In this document: positions 35,054 to 42,998 of the stretch, piece after piece
How positions within the stretch are numbered: position 1 is the stretch's first letter
How the letters are laid out: each line of letters opens with the position of its first letter
Assembly: GCA_039030335.1 (NCBI GenBank)
Contig: JBCCEJ010000001.1
Location: forward strand, 138,739-202,738
Length of the DNA: 64,000 nt
Source: JBCCEJ01 sp039030335
GTDB lineage: Bacteria; Pseudomonadota; Gammaproteobacteria; HK1
Reading direction: 5' to 3'
Notes under the pieces: model-generated
Seen by the model: the letters and a program-made list of their open reading frames with translations, nothing else
The model's database searches: none
What the model was told of the DNA's origin: nothing
Translations under genes and position numbers: made by a program

Positions 35054-36133
35054 ATGATGGCCGAAGACGGAGGCCAGGAGTTCCTGACGCTAGCCGAAGT
35101 TGCGCGCGCGGCGCGCGCCCGACTGCCGCGAGGGCCCTGGGACTACCTGGCAGGCGCTGCCGAGACTGAGACCACCCTGAAACGTAACCGCCATGCGATC
35201 GATACGTTGGCGTTGCGACCGCGGGTATGCCGGGATGTTTCGAACGTCAGCACGCAGGTTGAGCTCTACGGCCGCACGCTGGAACTCCCGGTCATGCTGG
35301 CGCCGGTTGGCTCGGTCGAGACCTTCGTCGCCGGCGGGGGTGCGACGGCTGCCAAGGCGGCCGCCACCGCTGGCGCCGCACAGATGTTGAGCTGTGTTTG
35401 CAATCCGGGTCTCGAGGCGGTTGCCGCGGCGGCCGACAATCTGAAGATCTATCAGCTGTACGTGCGCGGCGATGATTCCGACATCGACGCGGAGGTAGAG
35501 CGTGCGGTGGCGCATGGCTACGCTGCGTTTTGCATCACTGTCGACACCGCGCACTACAGTCGTCGCGAGCGCGATCTCGTCAACCGCTTCGTAAAGCCCT
35601 GGCGCCAACGGGCCGTGGGTCACAACTTTCAGGCGTCGTTCAGTTGGGACAACGTCAAACGCTTCAAGGACACGCACGATATACCGTTCATCTTGAAAGG
35701 CATCATGACTGTCGACGATGCGGAAATCGCCTGCGAACATGGCGTGGACGGCGTCTATATCTCCAACCATGGCGGACGGCAGCTCGACCATGGTCTCGGG
35801 GCCATGGATGTGTTCCCGGATGTGGCGAAGGCCGTAGGCGGGCGAACCCAACTGTTTGTGGACGGCAGCTTCATGCGCGGCACCGATATCGTCAAAGCGA
35901 TGGCGTTTGGCGCCAGCGCCGTTGGCATTGGCCGTCTCGCGTGCCTTGGCCTGGCTGCTGATGGGGAACAGGGTCTGGTACGCACGCTCGAACTGCTCCA
36001 GGAGGAGATCCGCATTGCGATGGGTCTCTCGGGCGTGAACACCTTCGCTGAACTGAGTCCTGAATTCGTTGCGCAGGCGCCGTCGATGACGCCGCCCTCC
36101 ATGCTGAGCGCGTTGCCATTGATCGACGCCTGA
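35054..36133 (+). CDS. FMN-dependent alpha-hydroxy-acid dehydrogenase/oxidase
   Basis: A 359-residue flavoprotein of the lactate/glycolate/mandelate dehydrogenase family. The conserved segment GVDGVYISNHGGRQLDHG includes the His that abstracts the alpha proton and the Arg that binds the carboxylate, and FVDGSFMRGTDIVKAMAFGA is the phosphate-binding region. It oxidises an L-2-hydroxyacid to the 2-oxoacid. Two ATGs (35054 and 35057) and a GTG (35048) are possible starts. Together with the divergent CoA-transferase and D-hydroxyacid dehydrogenase it suggests a 2-hydroxyacid pathway. Confidence 0.9.
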   Translation: MMAEDGGQEFLTLAEVARAARARLPRGPWDYLAGAAETETTLKRNRHAIDTLALRPRVCRDVSNVSTQVELYGRTLELPVMLAPVGSVETFVAGGGATAAKAAATAGAAQMLSCVCNPGLEAVAAAADNLKIYQLYVRGDDSDIDAEVERAVAHGYAAFCITVDTAHYSRRERDLVNRFVKPWRQRAVGHNFQASFSWDNVKRFKDTHDIPFILKGIMTVDDAEIACEHGVDGVYISNHGGRQLDHGLGAMDVFPDVAKAVGGRTQLFVDGSFMRGTDIVKAMAFGASAVGIGRLACLGLAADGEQGLVRTLELLQEEIRIAMGLSGVNTFAELSPEFVAQAPSMTPPSMLSALPLIDA

Positions 36134-36241
36134 CCAGCCGGCGGCCGAAAGCCGGGCCACGCCGCGCCGGTTGCGCGTGCCCATTGCGACTTGCCAGGGC
36201 CATTGGGGCGGAATGCAAGCAGAGGTAGAGGACTGACAGCT

Positions 36242-37165
36242 ATGAACGAACTCGAGATCACCTCGGCGCTGTCGGCGGTCGTGTCGCTGCGTTCCAGGAT
36301 TCCGGAAGACGCGCTGACGGCGAATACGCTGGGTACCGAGCGCGCCGGGCATGGTGTGCAGATCCGCGAAGATGGCCTGGTGCTGACGATCGGCTACCTC
36401 GTCACCGAGGCGGAAAGTATCTTCCTCGTTACCGCGTCCGGACAGACCTTGCCGGCTCACCTGGTGGCCTACGATCAGGAAACCGGTTTTGGTCTGGTTC
36501 AGGCGCTCGGACGCCTGGATGCAGCCACGGTAACCCTCGGCCGCTCTTCCAGCCTCAAAATTGGCGACCCGATCGTATTGGCCGGGCACGGTGGCAAATC
36601 GGCCATGGTGTCGGCGGAAGTCATCGACAAGCGCGAGTTTGCCGGCTACTGGGAGTATCTGCTCGACGAGGCGATCTTCACCGCCCCGGCACACAACAAC
36701 TGGGGAGGCGCCGCGGCGCTCGACTCCGAAGGTCAACTGGTCGGCATCGGCTCCCTGCTCGTACAGCAGGCTGAGGAAGGCGAACAACAGCGCGATGTCA
36801 ATATGGTCGTACCGATCGATCTGCTGCCACCGATATTCGATGACCTGTTGATGTTCGGTCGTACCCGTAAGCCGCCACGGCCCTGGCTCGGCATGTTGAC
36901 CGTGGACCACCCGGCTGGGCTGGTCGTTGCCAGTACCTACGACGGCGGCCCGGCAGACGAGGCAGACCTCGAGGTCGGCGATATCGTCGTCGAGGTTGGC
37001 GGGTACGAGGTTAGCGACCTCGCTGAGATGTTCCGGCGCGTGTGGGGCATCGGCGAAGCGGGGGTCGATATCCCGCTCACGATCGTGCGCAATGGTGAAC
37101 GCATGACCGTTTCGGTGACCTCTGTCGACCGCAACGCGTCGCTCAAGTCACCACGCGTACACTAG
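36242..37165 (+). CDS. Catalytically inactive Deg/HtrA-like protein with PDZ domain
   Basis: A 307-residue protein with the layout of a DegP/HtrA serine protease: a trypsin-like domain (1-195) and a C-terminal PDZ domain (about 215-300, LEVGDIVVEVGGYEVSDL). All three catalytic residues are replaced. The His of LTNxHVV is Y52 (VLTIGYLV), the Asp of the TDLAVL strand is G82 (ETGFGLVQ), and the Ser of GNSGG is W154 (NNWGG). There is no signal peptide, so it may be a cytoplasmic peptide-binding scaffold. GAGG precedes the ATG at 36242. It follows the FMN enzyme by about 110 bp. Confidence 0.85.
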   Translation: MNELEITSALSAVVSLRSRIPEDALTANTLGTERAGHGVQIREDGLVLTIGYLVTEAESIFLVTASGQTLPAHLVAYDQETGFGLVQALGRLDAATVTLGRSSSLKIGDPIVLAGHGGKSAMVSAEVIDKREFAGYWEYLLDEAIFTAPAHNNWGGAAALDSEGQLVGIGSLLVQQAEEGEQQRDVNMVVPIDLLPPIFDDLLMFGRTRKPPRPWLGMLTVDHPAGLVVASTYDGGPADEADLEVGDIVVEVGGYEVSDLAEMFRRVWGIGEAGVDIPLTIVRNGERMTVSVTSVDRNASLKSPRVH

Positions 37166-37450
37166 CCCGCATATTTCACCAGTGCACGACAATGGCGCGA
37201 AGGAATTGTGCGTTACGTCGTGTGAACGCCACGTTGGGCCTGGTTGTTCCAAGGCCGAGTGAGGTTCGCGCGATGTGGCGTGCAAGATCGAGTGCCAGCT
37301 CGTGCAGGCGCGAATCGTACCGGCCAAGGCGACGGTTGGAGCAACACTTCAGGTCTTCAATACAAGGACGTTTGGCTATCAGCAGCGCCGGACTGGTGAA
37401 ACAGGCGGGCTAGTCGGACGTTGCCGGACCTGCGTTGCGGGCCGTACCGC

Positions 37451-38275
37451 TCAGGTGGTCGCGGCGCCGTCGCGGCTCATACGTTCGAGCAGGTGACCCG
37501 CGATCCAAGACAGGCTTGCATAAGCGGCAAAGAACCACAGGCCGTGACCGATCCATGCGTCGGTGCTGTCGCCAGCCTCGGCGGCAAGAAAACTCACCAG
37601 AACCGCCACGACGAAAACGTCGGTAAGCGACCACTTACCGACGTAGTGAACCGTTCTACGGCACCATGCGCCCACCCGCGACTGGTTGCCGAGCGCCAGA
37701 CACGAGGCCAGCAGCTTCAGAACGGGCAGGACGATACTGAACAGCGCGAGTGCCAGACCCACAGCGCTTTGCCCTTTGACGACCAGACTCGTAACGGTTG
37801 TCCAGATCGCCTTTGACTCGTAGCGCAGTACGACCTCCCCGAGCAGCGGTACCTCGCGGCTCGCCACTATGCTCAGCATGGGCGCGATCAGACCGACTGC
37901 CAGGAACAGCCAGGCCGTCGCCAGAGCGTGAATCACGAATCCCCGGCGCGGGCGTCGCCACCAGCACCAGGTCAGGAACAGAGCGCTCCAACTCAGCAGT
38001 GCGGTGCTGAGTGCACTGGCGCGCTGCCAAAGCTGATGAATTCGCGCACTTTGCGCCGCCAGGAGCTGGCGGTCCTCGGTGGCCCCGGAGTACAGGCCAA
38101 GAGTGAGCAGCTCCAGCATATCCTGGATAGCTGCCTCTGAACGCGCTTCCGGACTGAGGGCGAGAGACAGCTGCCGGTGAGCGTCGACGACATCGTTGGC
38201 ACTCAGCACGATAACGCCAGCCAGAACGGCCGCGGCGAGGTAGTGCACGAGGCTTAAGACAGAGGGACCGCGCAT
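37451..38275 (-). CDS. Paraquat-inducible protein A-like membrane protein
   Basis: A 274-residue inner-membrane protein with four main hydrophobic segments. The C-terminal half (SIVLPVLKLLASCLAL and GKWSLTDVFVVAVLVSFL) is the PqiA/YebS signature, a family involved in lipid traffic to the outer membrane with MCE-domain partners. The N-terminal half (residues 10-90) is a periplasmic helical segment not seen in PqiA itself. The frame extends further upstream; the ATG at 38275 starts just before the first membrane segment. No MCE partner gene is adjacent. Confidence 0.8.
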   Translation of the reverse strand: MRGPSVLSLVHYLAAAVLAGVIVLSANDVVDAHRQLSLALSPEARSEAAIQDMLELLTLGLYSGATEDRQLLAAQSARIHQLWQRASALSTALLSWSALFLTWCWWRRPRRGFVIHALATAWLFLAVGLIAPMLSIVASREVPLLGEVVLRYESKAIWTTVTSLVVKGQSAVGLALALFSIVLPVLKLLASCLALGNQSRVGAWCRRTVHYVGKWSLTDVFVVAVLVSFLAAEAGDSTDAWIGHGLWFFAAYASLSWIAGHLLERMSRDGAATT

Positions 38276-38400
38276 GCTCGTGATCCTAACAAACCGCTCC
38301 CCGCGAGCGCGTCTTTGGCCTCTCGGCCACACGGCTCCGGTGTCGGTGGTCACTGCAGGTACACTACACGCAGGCAACACATCGGCACCTACGTGAACCC

Positions 38401-38979
38401 ATGACTCGTGAACTGATCGGCTGGCGCCTTACGGCCATCGTCCTACTCTGCATTGCGCTCAGCGGCTGCCTCGGTTGGTCGGCCAGTCCGGCAAACGGCG
38501 TGGCCGTGTTGGACCTCGACCGTTTCGCGAACGAAACCGGGCTCAAGGTGAAGCTGGAAAGTGCATTGAAAAGCTCGCGTGAAGCGCTGAGCGTCACACT
38601 CAACAAACACCAGGAAGCGGTCAATGCCGAGCTGGTCGCGCGGCGCAAGCAGTATGGTGATGTGCCCACGGTTGCGCAGCAGCGTGAACTTCGCGCGTTT
38701 GCGGAAGCAAAGCGCAGCGAGATCGTTGAGCTGCGCACGAAAGCAGACGCCACGATGGCGGCCCGGCGGGCGCAGCTCATCGCCGCACTGCAGGACTTCG
38801 TGAAGCCATTCGCCGAGCGCGTCGCCCAGGATCAGAACCTCGGTGTGGTGTTGCTGCGCAGCACTAACACGCTCGTTGTCACCGATCGACACGACATTAC
38901 CAATGCCGTGATGGCGTCAGCCAGCGGGGCTGCTCAGAGTTACGAGTTCCCGTCACCTGGTGATACCAAGACTTCCTGA
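38401..38979 (+). CDS. OmpH/Skp-like lipoprotein
   Basis: A 192-residue lipoprotein. The signal peptide ends in the lipobox LSGC with the lipidated Cys at 23. After it comes VAVLDLDRFANETG, the OmpH-type strand, then a long charged helical region (residues 50-130, LNKHQEAVNAELVARRKQYG) and a C-terminal strand (VVLLRSTNTLVVTDRHDITNAV), the order seen in Skp/OmpH chaperones. A lipid anchor is unusual for Skp, which is soluble. It is divergent from the PqiA-like gene, so both may serve the envelope. Confidence 0.78.
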   Translation: MTRELIGWRLTAIVLLCIALSGCLGWSASPANGVAVLDLDRFANETGLKVKLESALKSSREALSVTLNKHQEAVNAELVARRKQYGDVPTVAQQRELRAFAEAKRSEIVELRTKADATMAARRAQLIAALQDFVKPFAERVAQDQNLGVVLLRSTNTLVVTDRHDITNAVMASASGAAQSYEFPSPGDTKTS

Positions 38980-39033
38980 TCGCGAGCTTCGCGCCGCTGC
39001 GCGCTGCGGTCCAATACTACGGAGAATCCTCAA

Positions 39034-40548
39034 ATGTCCGCTATGGGAATGACTCTTTACGACCTGCTTCGCCGCAGCGCCGCGACCCACGGGACACGTC
39101 CTGCCGTGCACTGCGCAGATACGACGTACTCGTATCACGAACTGCTCGGACGGGTCGATTCCCTGGCGGCTGGACTTGCCAGCCTGGGGCTCGCGAGCGG
39201 CGCGCGTGTCTGCGTGCTCGCCCAGAACCACGTCGAGTACTTCGAACTCTATTTCGCATGCGCGAAGCTCGGGCTCATCGTCTATCCGATCAACTGGCGG
39301 CTGACGGCTGCCGAGATCGGCCATGTGCTCGTACGCGCAGAGCCGGACGCGATGGTCTACGACGTCGAGATGGCGGCCCTGACGAAAGAAGTGAAAACGG
39401 GCGAGAGCGCCACGGTGGTAAAGCACTGGATCTGCATCGATGGCGACGACGGCGGCGAAGCCAGGGCGATGGCAGCGCTCTACCAGGACGCCAGCGTTGC
39501 GCAAACGGCGACGCGGGCTGACGAGGTGACGGTGGTAATCTCGACGGCCGCCGTCGACGTGATACCGCGCGGCGCGGCGCTGACCCACGCGAACGTCGTC
39601 GCTAACAACGTGCAGATCATCCATGGTATGGGTTTCCAGTCGGACGAATGCCATTTGCTGTGCCTGCCGATGTTTCACATCACCGGACTGGGCTTCGCGT
39701 TCGCAATGGTGCATTGCGGTGGATGCAATGTGATCACGACGAAGTTCGATGCCGCCGAAGCGGTAGACAAGATCGATGCACACGCCGTGACGGTGCTTGG
39801 GTCGTTTCCGCCGTTACTGGCTACGGTTCTGGATCAGGCCGACTCGGTGGGCTCGAAACTGACGAGTCTGCGTCACGTCGCTGGCCTGGAGGCTCCGGAC
39901 ACCGCAAGGCGTCTACAAGACAACACCGGCGCGACCTTCTGGATCGGGTTTGGGCAGTCCGAGACCAGCGGTTTCGTCACCATTCAGCCGTATTTCGAAC
40001 GCCCCGGTGCCGCCGGGCGGCCGGCTCTGCTGTCGCAAGTGGAACTCCGAGATGACGATGGCAATCCGGTGGCCACCGGCGACGCTGGCGAAATCGTCGT
40101 GCGCGGCCCGATCGTCATGGACGCCTATTTCGGTCAGCCCGACGTCACCGACTACACGTTCAGGGACGGTTGGCATCACACCGGCGATCTCGGCAAATTC
40201 GATGCCGATGGGTATCTTTCTTACGCCGGTCGTAAACCGGAGAAGGAACTCATCAAGCCGGGCGGCGAAAACGTCTACCCGCACGAGGTCGAGACTGTCA
40301 TCGATGAAATGGCCGAGGTCCGCGGCTGCTGTGTGTTCGGCGTTCCCGACGACCAGTGGGGCGAGGCCATCAAGGCCGTGGTTGAGACCGATGCAGAGGC
40401 ACTCAGCGCACAAGAGGTCATCGATTTCGTCGGTTCGCGCATCAGCCGGTTCAAGCGTCCGCGCCACGTCGTGTTCGTCACCACCATCGCGCGTGACGCT
40501 GATGGCAACGTCGATCGTGAAACCGTCAAAGCAGACTTTGCCGACTGA
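39034..40548 (+). CDS. Acyl-CoA ligase (AMP-binding) family protein with degenerate motifs
   Basis: A 504-residue ANL-superfamily protein. The fold motifs are present: WIGFGQSETSG, HHTGDLGKFDADGYLSYAGR and KPGGENVYPHEVE. Two key sites are changed. The ATP-phosphate loop (usually TSGTTGxPKG) reads ISTAAVDVIPRG at residues 169-180, and the C-terminal adenylation Lys of the PxTxxGK motif is N492 (DADGNVDRE). It may have lost adenylation, kept only thioesterification, or act as a binding protein. GGAG precedes the ATG. The PhyH dioxygenase follows by 44 bp and may act on the same acyl substrate. Confidence 0.85.
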   Translation: MSAMGMTLYDLLRRSAATHGTRPAVHCADTTYSYHELLGRVDSLAAGLASLGLASGARVCVLAQNHVEYFELYFACAKLGLIVYPINWRLTAAEIGHVLVRAEPDAMVYDVEMAALTKEVKTGESATVVKHWICIDGDDGGEARAMAALYQDASVAQTATRADEVTVVISTAAVDVIPRGAALTHANVVANNVQIIHGMGFQSDECHLLCLPMFHITGLGFAFAMVHCGGCNVITTKFDAAEAVDKIDAHAVTVLGSFPPLLATVLDQADSVGSKLTSLRHVAGLEAPDTARRLQDNTGATFWIGFGQSETSGFVTIQPYFERPGAAGRPALLSQVELRDDDGNPVATGDAGEIVVRGPIVMDAYFGQPDVTDYTFRDGWHHTGDLGKFDADGYLSYAGRKPEKELIKPGGENVYPHEVETVIDEMAEVRGCCVFGVPDDQWGEAIKAVVETDAEALSAQEVIDFVGSRISRFKRPRHVVFVTTIARDADGNVDRETVKADFAD

Positions 40549-40592
40549 TTAGGCTCAGCGGGCCCGTGATTTCGAAGCGGGCGCGAAATGTC

Positions 40593-41375
40593 ATGTACCT
40601 GGACGACAACCAATTAGCTGAACTCGAAGAGCGCGGCTTTCTCATCCTGCCCGGGTGTTTCGGCGCGGATGAATGTGATGCTCTGGCCGCACGCTTGCCG
40701 GTTCTATTCGCTGAGCGGCACGATGGCAACATCGTCGAGCGGAGTTCCGGCGTCGTCCGCACGGCGATGGGTCTGCATCTTCGCGACCCGGCGTTTGCCG
40801 CGCTTTGTGAAGACCCGCGCCTGATCATCCCGGCTCAACAGCTGCGCGGCGATGCGCTGTATGTTCAGCAGGTCAAGGTCAACGTCAAAGCGGCATTTTC
40901 CGGCGAAGTCTGGCAGTGGCACTACGACTTTGCGACGCATCATCACGAGGACGGCGTGCCGGAGCCACTGGCGTTGAATCTGCACGTCTTTCTCGATGAT
41001 GTGACGGAGTTCAACGGGCCGCTTTATTTCATTCCCGGCTCGCATCGCTATGGGCGGCATGCGACCGGACTCGACGACGAGACGACCAGTTATCCTCTCT
41101 GGACAGTCGATGAACCGCTCGTTCGGGAACTGGCCCAGGCGCATGGCATCGTCTCGGCGACCGGGCCGCGCGGCACGATGCTCATCTTCGAGGACACGCT
41201 GATCCACGGCTCGCCGATCAATATGTCACCGTGGGACCGGGCGATCTTCTCGTTGATCCTGAACCCTGTGGAAAATGCCGCGACGCGTGCGTCACGTCCG
41301 GATTTCAAACATCACCGCGATCGAGCGACGGTAAAGCCCGTGTCGGAGGGGCTGAAGCTCGCGCTGTTGGCCTAG
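40593..41375 (+). CDS. PhyH-type 2-oxoglutarate dioxygenase
   Basis: A 260-residue phytanoyl-CoA dioxygenase-fold enzyme. The iron ligands are H110 and D112 in QWHYDFATHH and H205 in LIHGSPINMS, followed by R216 for 2-oxoglutarate. The central region (FLDDVTEFNGPLYFIPGSH) resembles EctD ectoine hydroxylase and proline hydroxylase, not only PhyH. An in-frame GTG at 40566 is an alternative start. It sits between the degenerate acyl-CoA ligase and the peptide deformylase on one strand. Confidence 0.88.
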   Translation: MYLDDNQLAELEERGFLILPGCFGADECDALAARLPVLFAERHDGNIVERSSGVVRTAMGLHLRDPAFAALCEDPRLIIPAQQLRGDALYVQQVKVNVKAAFSGEVWQWHYDFATHHHEDGVPEPLALNLHVFLDDVTEFNGPLYFIPGSHRYGRHATGLDDETTSYPLWTVDEPLVRELAQAHGIVSATGPRGTMLIFEDTLIHGSPINMSPWDRAIFSLILNPVENAATRASRPDFKHHRDRATVKPVSEGLKLALLA

Positions 41376-41419
41376 GCGGCTCAAGTCGTCGATTGCCTGC
41401 TCTTTCGGAGGAGCCTCTT

Positions 41420-41998
41420 ATGCCGATACGCAAAATCGCCCGCATGGGTCATCCGGTTCTGCAGCTTGTGGCCAAGCCTGTAGACGACCCCACCGCGCCC
41501 GCAATTGCAGCACTCGCTCAAGACCTGATCGAGACGTGTGATGACGTCGGTGGCAACGGCATCGCGGCGCCGCAGGTTTACGAGCCCTTACGCATGTTCG
41601 CCTACCGGGTGCGAACGGAAATCATGCCGGCGGGTGTCACGATGCGGGAAATTCCGTGGACTGTCTGCATCAACCCGGACATAGAATTCCTGGGTGCGGA
41701 GCGCAAGCTCTACTGGGAACGCTGCCTGTCCTTGCCCGGTTTGTACGGTCAGGTGCCGCGTGTAACGCATATTCGGTTCAGCTGGACCGATCTGACGGGC
41801 GCACGTCAGACGCAAATTGCGCGCGGCTTTCACGCGCGCTTGTTACAGCACGAATACGATCATCTTGAAGGCGTGCTGTACCCGTCGCGCATGATCGACC
41901 TGGCGACGCTCGGCTTTGTCAGCGAACTCGGGCCCGCGGCATATCCGCCGCTGCCGAGGGATGCCGAGGACTTCGTCGATCCGGAGACGTCCGCCTAG
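41420..41998 (+). CDS. Peptide deformylase-like protein
   Basis: A 192-residue deformylase. Motif 1 is GNGIAAPQ (45-52), motif 2 is ERCLS (100-104), in place of EGCLS, and motif 3 is QHEYDHLEG with metal ligands H144 and H148 and catalytic E145. The metal ligands and base are intact, so activity is likely, but the Gly-to-Arg change next to the metal Cys would narrow the active site. GGAGGAG lies before the ATG. It is not next to fmt, as the housekeeping def gene usually is, so this is probably an accessory paralogue. Confidence 0.88.
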   Translation: MPIRKIARMGHPVLQLVAKPVDDPTAPAIAALAQDLIETCDDVGGNGIAAPQVYEPLRMFAYRVRTEIMPAGVTMREIPWTVCINPDIEFLGAERKLYWERCLSLPGLYGQVPRVTHIRFSWTDLTGARQTQIARGFHARLLQHEYDHLEGVLYPSRMIDLATLGFVSELGPAAYPPLPRDAEDFVDPETSA

Positions 41999-42013
41999 CG
42001 AGCATCGCGCCCG

Positions 42014-42943
42014 TCAATGCTGTTTCAAACGACTTACGTAGATCCCGGCCGAGACGACCAAAGCCGCACCGACCAGCGTGGCGCCGGACGGAATCTCTGC
42101 GAAGAAAAGCCAACCGATCAGCAGGGCCCAAAGCAGATAGGTGTACTCAAACGGCGAGATGGTGCTCGCTGGCGCCACCTGGTAGGCGCGCGGCACGAGC
42201 ACGAATCCGCTGAGTGATACGAGACCTGTCGCCAGCATGACCAACATCTCTCCGGGTGGGGCGTGCACGTAGCTGCCGAGCAGCGGCGTGTCGGGCAGCG
42301 TGACGCCCGCAACCTTCTCCATCCACGTCGAACTCGCAAGTAGTGTCCCGCAGACGAGCAGGAAAGCGGTGTTGCCATAAAACGCGATCAGCACACTCGA
42401 CTCACCGCTGCCGAGCCTGCGGGCGATGAGAGCGGCACACGCATAGGCACCTGCAGCGACCAGTCCCAGACCGGCAATGGGCTCGACCACGCCACTGCCA
42501 GGCTGCAGCATGACGACCACCCCGACGAATCCGACGCCGACTGCAAGCCAGCGCCGCGTACCTACACGCTCTCGCAAGAGCCAGGCTGCCAGTGCCGTGA
42601 TCAGTAGTGGCGCGGTGCTAAAAAGCGCGACGACATCGACCAGCGCAATCGCGGCCACGGCGGTGTAGTAGGACATGAATGCGATGATAACGAGCGCCGC
42701 GCGTATCAGGTGCAACGTAAGCTGTGGCGACCGGAATCCAGCGAGTCCACCGGAATAGAACACCATTATGGCGAGCAGCGGAGCGGCGACCAGTGAGCGC
42801 ATCATCAGTAGCTGCGGGACCGAGTAGTCGTCGACCAGGCCCTTGACGATGGCGTCCTGCACGGCGAAGAACAGCAACCCGCAGCAGAGGAACGTAATGC
42901 CGAGCGCCGGACGCTCCGCAGGTGACGAAGGGGCGCCGTTCAA
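42014..42943 (-). CDS. EamA-type (DMT superfamily) transporter
   Basis: A 309-residue inner-membrane protein with about ten hydrophobic segments in two EamA repeats (LGITFLCCGLLFFAVQDAIVK at the start and PFEYTYLLWALLIGWLFFAE in the second repeat). It probably exports a metabolite or amino acid. The frame runs to 43045, but a TTG at 42943 with GGAAGGA upstream gives NGAPSSPAERPALGITFL, which fits the family's short N-terminus. Confidence 0.85.
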   Translation of the reverse strand: MNGAPSSPAERPALGITFLCCGLLFFAVQDAIVKGLVDDYSVPQLLMMRSLVAAPLLAIMVFYSGGLAGFRSPQLTLHLIRAALVIIAFMSYYTAVAAIALVDVVALFSTAPLLITALAAWLLRERVGTRRWLAVGVGFVGVVVMLQPGSGVVEPIAGLGLVAAGAYACAALIARRLGSGESSVLIAFYGNTAFLLVCGTLLASSTWMEKVAGVTLPDTPLLGSYVHAPPGEMLVMLATGLVSLSGFVLVPRAYQVAPASTISPFEYTYLLWALLIGWLFFAEIPSGATLVGAALVVSAGIYVSRLKQH

Positions 42944-42998
42944 CGGTATCCTTCCACGGTCGCGGCTCCGGTGGGTCGGGCGCTGCTGCCCCGAGTTC

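Noticed and set aside
35090..36910. A 606-codon open frame on the minus strand
   Set aside because: It is antisense to the FMN enzyme and the Deg-like gene, with Arg/His/Gly-rich composition and no family motifs.
37192..37413. A 73-codon ORF between the Deg-like and PqiA-like genes
   Set aside because: Arg/Ser-rich composition, no ribosome-binding site and no recognisable motif.
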